A DNA stretch of 64,000 nt, taken from Polytrichum commune. Its lineage: Eukaryota; Streptophyta; Polytrichopsida; Polytrichales; Polytrichaceae. Each line of letters opens with the position of its first letter. Position 1 is the first letter of the stretch. The notes beneath the pieces were generated by a model. It was not told where the DNA came from, made no database searches, and saw only the letters and a program-made list of their open reading frames with translations. The stretch spans positions 35,142,429 to 35,206,428 of the forward strand of contig OX485804.1 of the NCBI GenBank assembly GCA_950295325.1, read 5' to 3'. The translations under genes and the position numbers were made by a program. Shown one piece after another: positions 59,872 to 64,000 of the stretch.

Positions 59872-60635
59872 GGGCCGGTTTAGACAATGTTGAAGAAGTG
59901 CACTAGTCAAGAGTTTATGGGAATGGAGCAATATAAGTTGGCTATGAAATGAGTTCTTCATAGGCACCACGGGCCTTGGGCTTGGTGGTTAGGGCTCATG
60001 GCCCCCAATGGGTTCTATTCCCCATGCCGGCGTGGTGCTCACCATCTTAGTCCACCCAACTATGGTGGGGGGTCCTTGGACCTTGTTGTATGGGTACCTC
60101 AAAGCCTTTTGGGGGGATACCATGTCCGGTATCTTCAAAGCACTAGTGGCTAGCTAGGAACCAGTATAATGTGTCACTATAGTGTCACTATAGTGTCCAT
60201 CCTCGAAAGGGGAGAGTAGTATTCCCCCAATGTCCCCTTGTCCGGTGGGCATTGGGTCATTGACATTACGAACGGACACTTTATTCACGCCGGCCCCTTG
60301 CTAAAAAAGGACCGGATTTTCTATCTATCTGAGTTCTTCACTAGTTGGGGTTTACACTTTGGCCAAGACTTCTCCGGTGGCCACCTTCAAGCATGGATGG
60401 AAGAATGACATGGCAACACTTTTTGCTAGGGGAGTTCTCCAGAGGTCAAGTTTCTTGGGCAGCCTCAAACCCTCGGCCAAAGAAACTTGCCTTCCAGAGA
60501 ACTCCAAGTTGGGACATTTAGATTTTTGGTTTTGCCATCTTGTCCGCCGTACCAACTTGTGCCTCAAATAACTTTGTCTTGAGCTGAAACTCTTGACCAA
60601 CCAATACACTTCTTCACTCTAAACTAAACCGGCCC
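59872..60635 (+). mobile_element. MITE family C interrupted by a SINE
   Basis: The ends GGGCCGGTTTAGACAATG and, inverted, GGGCCGGTTTAGTTTAGAGT are flanked by TAA (59869-59871 and 60636-60638). Removing the SINE and one target-site copy leaves exactly 384 bp, the length of the copy at 50.6 kb. Confidence 0.8.
59961..60330 (+). repeat. tRNA-derived SINE (S1), nested in the MITE
   Basis: A 370-bp insertion flanked by the direct repeat GAGTTCTTCA (59951-59960 and 60331-60340). TGGTGGTTAGG fits 9-10 of 11 A-box positions and GGTTCTATTCC fits 10 of 11 B-box positions. The 3' end carries a TATCTATCT tail. A truncated relative lies at 1.85-2.0 kb. This is the standard layout of a tRNA-derived SINE. 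Confidence 0.8.
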
Positions 60636-60689
60636 TAAACACCATAATCGGCGTAATGACCGAAAAAGTAGACGTTGAGCACGTCGCCC

Positions 60690-60845
60690 AACACCTTTCG
60701 AACACATGTCTTTTTGTTGTCCGGTCTTTAAGCAGAAAGATCCACACCTAACCACACACCACTTAACTTAGAATACGGTAGGTGTCCGATCGCGATGAGC
60801 ATCCCGATTACTAGGTCGGCTTACCTTACCACTTTATTCAGCTTA
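60690..60845 (+). mobile_element. MITE family A, right-end copy
   Basis: GAACACATGTCTTTTTGTTG, CACACCTAACCACACACCAC and GTAGGTGTCCGATCG, then CTTACCTTACC at the edge, in family order. The left half is absent. Confidence 0.55.
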
Positions 60846-60991
60846 GGTAACAGACTTTTTAACTTTTGTTTCAGCGCCAAATGGTACTTTTACTGCTGTG
60901 AAAGGGGTCGAGATTTGTGCTGATTTGCATCACTGACGACAGTCTATGATGCCCTGATCTTTAACTAATAAGTTATGCACCACTTAACTTA

Positions 60992-61213
60992 GGGCCACTT
61001 CACACCAGGGTGTATGTTTGACAAATTTCATGTGACGTTCAACCTCAAATCCAAAGTGTCACGTGACGTTTTCAAAAAAAAAAATGAATGTCAATTGACA
61101 TCTACATTTTATTTCAAAATGTCACCTCAATTTTTGGCTTACACAATATTGTAGAAAACTAATATTTTGAATAATAATAAAACAAACTTGATTTGTAACA
61201 AAAATAATAAAAA
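60992..61213. mobile_element. Candidate left terminus downstream of the transposase gene
   Basis: GGGCCACTTCACACCAGGGT begins just after TTA and is the family F terminus. It is followed by two GTGACGTT motifs (about 61032 and 61062) that look like subterminal repeats. No matching right end lies in this window. Whether it bounds the hAT element or is a separate MITE end is unresolved. Confidence 0.4.
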
Positions 61214-63448
61214 TCAATCGAGCGTAAGTATCCTTCGGTCTCGCGTGTTTCTCCAAATGTTGAAGATGGTAGCCCAATCCATTGCATCCACTTCAAGCCC
61301 ACAAAGAGAAACCCGCATAAGAGCATCAAGGGTCTTCAAGTTCAACCTATTGCGCAAGCGGCTTTTGATTGCATTTTGTTTGGAAAATCCTCTCTCACAA
61401 ATAGCTATACTTGATGGAATGAGTATAATTTTTTGCCAAAGTTGCATAAGTTTAGGCCAATTTGTATGCCATTCCAAATTGCTACCACATATGCGCCAAG
61501 CCTCAAATATCGTTTTGTTCTCACACTCATGTCGAAGTGTTTCCGTAAATTCCAAGAGTTCTCCCTTACACATGTCACTCTCTTCTTCAGTGTATTGAAA
61601 CTTCAACAATATTCTTTCGAGCCACAATTCGGTATTTGTGATTCGGTCACTATCATCGCTTGGATAATTACGAGGGCTGAAAAGTTTGGCCGCACTGAAT
61701 ATTGGAAGGTCTGGGAAACGATCGTTCAAAGCATGAACAACTCTTTGCACATAAGATGCATCCAACAATACACATTGTTGTAGTTCATTGGGCCCATCAA
61801 TTGCCAATGCATGAATAATACGATCTCCTGTATTATTTTCATAATTCAATTGAAGATTTTCTGCAGATTCTCTCAAGAATTTTCCCAAATTCTTGCTTGT
61901 ACGACCAAACATAGGTCCATTCCCGGATAAAAAATGACGTGATAAAATTGAAATGGTGATATCGATGGTTGCACTAATAGTTGTGATATCAACCATATCA
62001 TACTGAAATTTGATATTCAATTTATTCAACTCTTGTAAAACATCCACAAGTAAGTTCAAATAAAAATGAAATTTGAAAGAACACATAATCTCATACCAAT
62101 GTGGTTCTTCATCTCTGAACAATTCCAATAATGCCGGCATGCACTGTAGTAAGTGGGTCATAACATTACCTCGAGAAAGCCACCGTACTGTATGAATTTG
62201 TAAAACCACTACATAATCTTCTTCAAATACATCTTTCAACAATCGTTTCAGCTCATTGCGTCGATTTGTACTACGGCCCACCCACTCATAAACTTTGTTG
62301 GCAAAACGATCCAACATTTGAAAATCTGGAAAAGATCTAGTTGCATCTCCTGCAGCTAAAGCCTCACGATGTGCAATACAATGCACATTTATGAGAGTTG
62401 GAACCTCTGCACGCATTCTAGTTGCTAGTCCTGTACGATGTCCCGTCATACTAGAAGCCCCATCAGTGGCTAGAGCTACTTGTTTTAGAGGCATCCAATG
62501 CATTTTCTCCAATAATCCAGTAATAACTTGATACATAGATTCAGCTGTACCATCTCGAAGAGCCAAAAGCTCAACAAATCTTGTAACATGAGGTCCTTTC
62601 CCATTATTTGATAAATAAACAACATAAACAATCAAATGTTGTTCAAGAGTTCGATCAGTGGCTTCATCTATCATCAAAGAAAAAAACGGAGAGGATTGCG
62701 CCTCTGATAAAAGTTTATCATTGAGATATTTTGAAATTGCCCATAAAAATTCCAATGCTGCATATCCTGAAGTATATGAACCATATTCATCATTGACAGG
62801 CATATTTGGAGTTTGTAGTAGTGAAAGCAATTGGCATGTATCTTGATAAGTCAATATTGAACGATCATTCCATACTGTAAAATATAAAACTTTCATCACA
62901 GTGATGATTCTTGATTGTTCTCTATCTATCATGACATTCAGCCCTTGAATCACTGGAGGTGCATTTGCACGTTGAGGAAAATGTATATCCTCCCAACGAG
63001 TTACCGAATGTTTGTGATCAACATTCTTTTCATGAACCTTGACAGCTGATTTTTGTAAACTTTTGCAACCAATGCCTGTCCCCCATCTGGATTCAACACG
63101 CATTTCTTGGCAAGCAGCGCATTTCATAAAACATGTTGCTGGCCCATCATTTGGTCTATAATGTAATAACCATGGCCTACCAATTTTCCATGAAGCCTTA
63201 AAAACTCTTCGATACCTTTGTTGATTGGGAATGACATGAGCAGGTTCTCGAATTACATCATTTCCAACATCATCATCTGATTGAGATTCACTCTCATTAT
63301 TCATGTTGAGAGAAAAAATTTCATGTTCAAATCCTGGAGTTTGTTGAGATGACTGAAATGAAGATTGAGAAGACACTCTTCCACCAAAAATCTCATTCAA
63401 ATTAAGTTGACGAGCTCTTCCACGGTTGTTGTTACTTCCAGAAGCCAT
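61214..63448 (-). CDS. hAT superfamily transposase, uninterrupted 744-aa ORF
   Basis: A DDE-type cut-and-paste transposase. The N-terminus has a zinc-finger-like C110-x2-C113 with H139 and H145. The RNase H-like core follows, with D261 (FFSLMIDEATD) and D329 (VALATDGASSMTG), then HCIAHREAL near 356-364, an HTVRWLSRG segment near 419, and the C-terminal hAT dimerisation region with E685 in IAICERGFSKQNAIKSRLRN. This layout resembles the hAT proteins related to ZNF862/KIAA1586. The full-length frame without stops or frameshifts suggests recent activity or domestication. Immediately upstream of the Met (63448) a TTATTTTGCAG acceptor suggests a 5' UTR intron. On a single strand, with no host gene neighbour. 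Confidence 0.85.
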   Translation of the reverse strand: MASGSNNNRGRARQLNLNEIFGGRVSSQSSFQSSQQTPGFEHEIFSLNMNNESESQSDDDVGNDVIREPAHVIPNQQRYRRVFKASWKIGRPWLLHYRPNDGPATCFMKCAACQEMRVESRWGTGIGCKSLQKSAVKVHEKNVDHKHSVTRWEDIHFPQRANAPPVIQGLNVMIDREQSRIITVMKVLYFTVWNDRSILTYQDTCQLLSLLQTPNMPVNDEYGSYTSGYAALEFLWAISKYLNDKLLSEAQSSPFFSLMIDEATDRTLEQHLIVYVVYLSNNGKGPHVTRFVELLALRDGTAESMYQVITGLLEKMHWMPLKQVALATDGASSMTGHRTGLATRMRAEVPTLINVHCIAHREALAAGDATRSFPDFQMLDRFANKVYEWVGRSTNRRNELKRLLKDVFEEDYVVVLQIHTVRWLSRGNVMTHLLQCMPALLELFRDEEPHWYEIMCSFKFHFYLNLLVDVLQELNKLNIKFQYDMVDITTISATIDITISILSRHFLSGNGPMFGRTSKNLGKFLRESAENLQLNYENNTGDRIIHALAIDGPNELQQCVLLDASYVQRVVHALNDRFPDLPIFSAAKLFSPRNYPSDDSDRITNTELWLERILLKFQYTEEESDMCKGELLEFTETLRHECENKTIFEAWRICGSNLEWHTNWPKLMQLWQKIILIPSSIAICERGFSKQNAIKSRLRNRLNLKTLDALMRVSLCGLEVDAMDWATIFNIWRNTRDRRILTLD

Positions 63449-64000
63449 ATGTTATGTCTGCAAAATAATTCAATTCTAATCATATAAATTTAATACACTC
63501 ATCAACAAACAACATTCAAATTTCATTCTTATCCAATAACAAGTTAGTGAAAATTCCCCTACAATATGTTTTCAAATTCACAAAGCCTTTACATCATGAA
63601 AAGAATCCTGAACAATCTAATTTCAATGTGATGTTGGTGACGCCCTTGAGTATGTAGAATCATAAAGGCAAATTAAAAATAGAATGATTAATTTTATTCA
63701 CAGTCACAAAGACTACACAATGCAAAGTGGAATTTTGTAAAAAATTCATAAATTAAGAAACATGAATTTCGTAAACAATTCATAAACCCCAACTTATGTA
63801 TTGAATCCATCATGAATCTAGCCAAGGAAAAACAAGCTTCAAACAAAATTGGCATCCCTATTCACAAGTTATGTTTCCAACTTCATGAAGGCTTGACATT
63901 ATAGAAAAGAAAACCCTACTTATGTGAATTTCAATATGCAGATGTTGAGTGAAATCCCGCCAGTGCATCGAATTACAAAGACAAATTAGGAAAATAGTGA
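63449..64000. other. Upstream part of the hAT element, cut by the window edge
   Basis: Contains the putative 5' UTR intron and two degenerate direct copies about 300 bp apart (63600-63685 and 63895-63985; AATTTCAATRTG, GATGTTG, ACAAATTA-like blocks). No terminal inverted repeat was found, so the element continues beyond 64000. Confidence 0.45.

Larger units (their letters stand above)
59395..60665 (-). mobile_element. Family H-like larger element, copy 2, hosting a MITE and SINE
   Basis: In reverse orientation relative to the 50.05 kb copy: ACTATTTGCAAAGGGCC, TTGAGCATACTAATGCCAAG, GGTGACATTGATGGTGAAG and, at the right end, ACGCATGTGACACTAA, then the MITE, then ACACCATAATCGG. The MITE therefore occupies the opposite terminus of this element compared with copy 1. 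Confidence 0.55.

Noticed and set aside
61167-61783. Plus-strand ORFs inside the transposase
   Set aside because: Antisense shadows of the 744-aa hAT frame.

Overview
The window is nuclear DNA from a land plant. Three intron-containing genes have plant-type proteins and GT-AG introns, one probable GC-AG intron is present, and the remainder is AT-rich and crowded with small DNA transposons. Exon sequences resemble plant orthologues but are not especially close to flowering plants (for example an unusual insertion near the N-terminus of the palmitoyltransferase). A bryophyte, lycophyte or fern is plausible, but I cannot place the lineage from sequence alone. No prokaryotic operon, CRISPR array, rRNA or intact tRNA gene was seen.

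Layout. 1-22.3 kb: no convincing host gene; a mosaic of MITE-like elements, SINE-like repeats and microsatellites. 22.6-23.2 kb (+): a two-exon gene for an APC15/Mnd2-like subunit of the anaphase-promoting complex. 24.3-34.9 kb (-): a complete 22-exon PARP1 gene (about 1,049 aa), tail-to-tail with the APC15-like gene. 35-39.9 kb: mostly unannotatable sequence with repeats. 39.9-45.1 kb (-): a complete 10-exon DHHC protein S-acyltransferase gene (about 796 aa). 45.5-46.8 kb: its tandemly repeated upstream region and a GC-richer stretch that might hold another first exon. 47-61 kb: dense repeats, including a SINE nested inside a MITE. 61.2-63.4 kb (-): an uninterrupted 744-aa hAT-type transposase ORF whose element runs off the window.

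The genes do not form a pathway. PARP1 (DNA damage signalling), APC15 (mitotic ubiquitin ligase) and the DHHC enzyme (membrane protein palmitoylation) are ordinary housekeeping neighbours. The distinctive content is the repeat landscape: several families share a GGGCC-type terminus flanked by TTA or TAA, as in PIF/Harbinger elements. A separate roughly 330-bp family with about 15 copies or fragments, the AACCGG-rich family, and locally tandem repeats inside introns are also prominent. Exon boundaries were read by hand from homology and splice signals; every junction given for the three genes keeps the reading frame.
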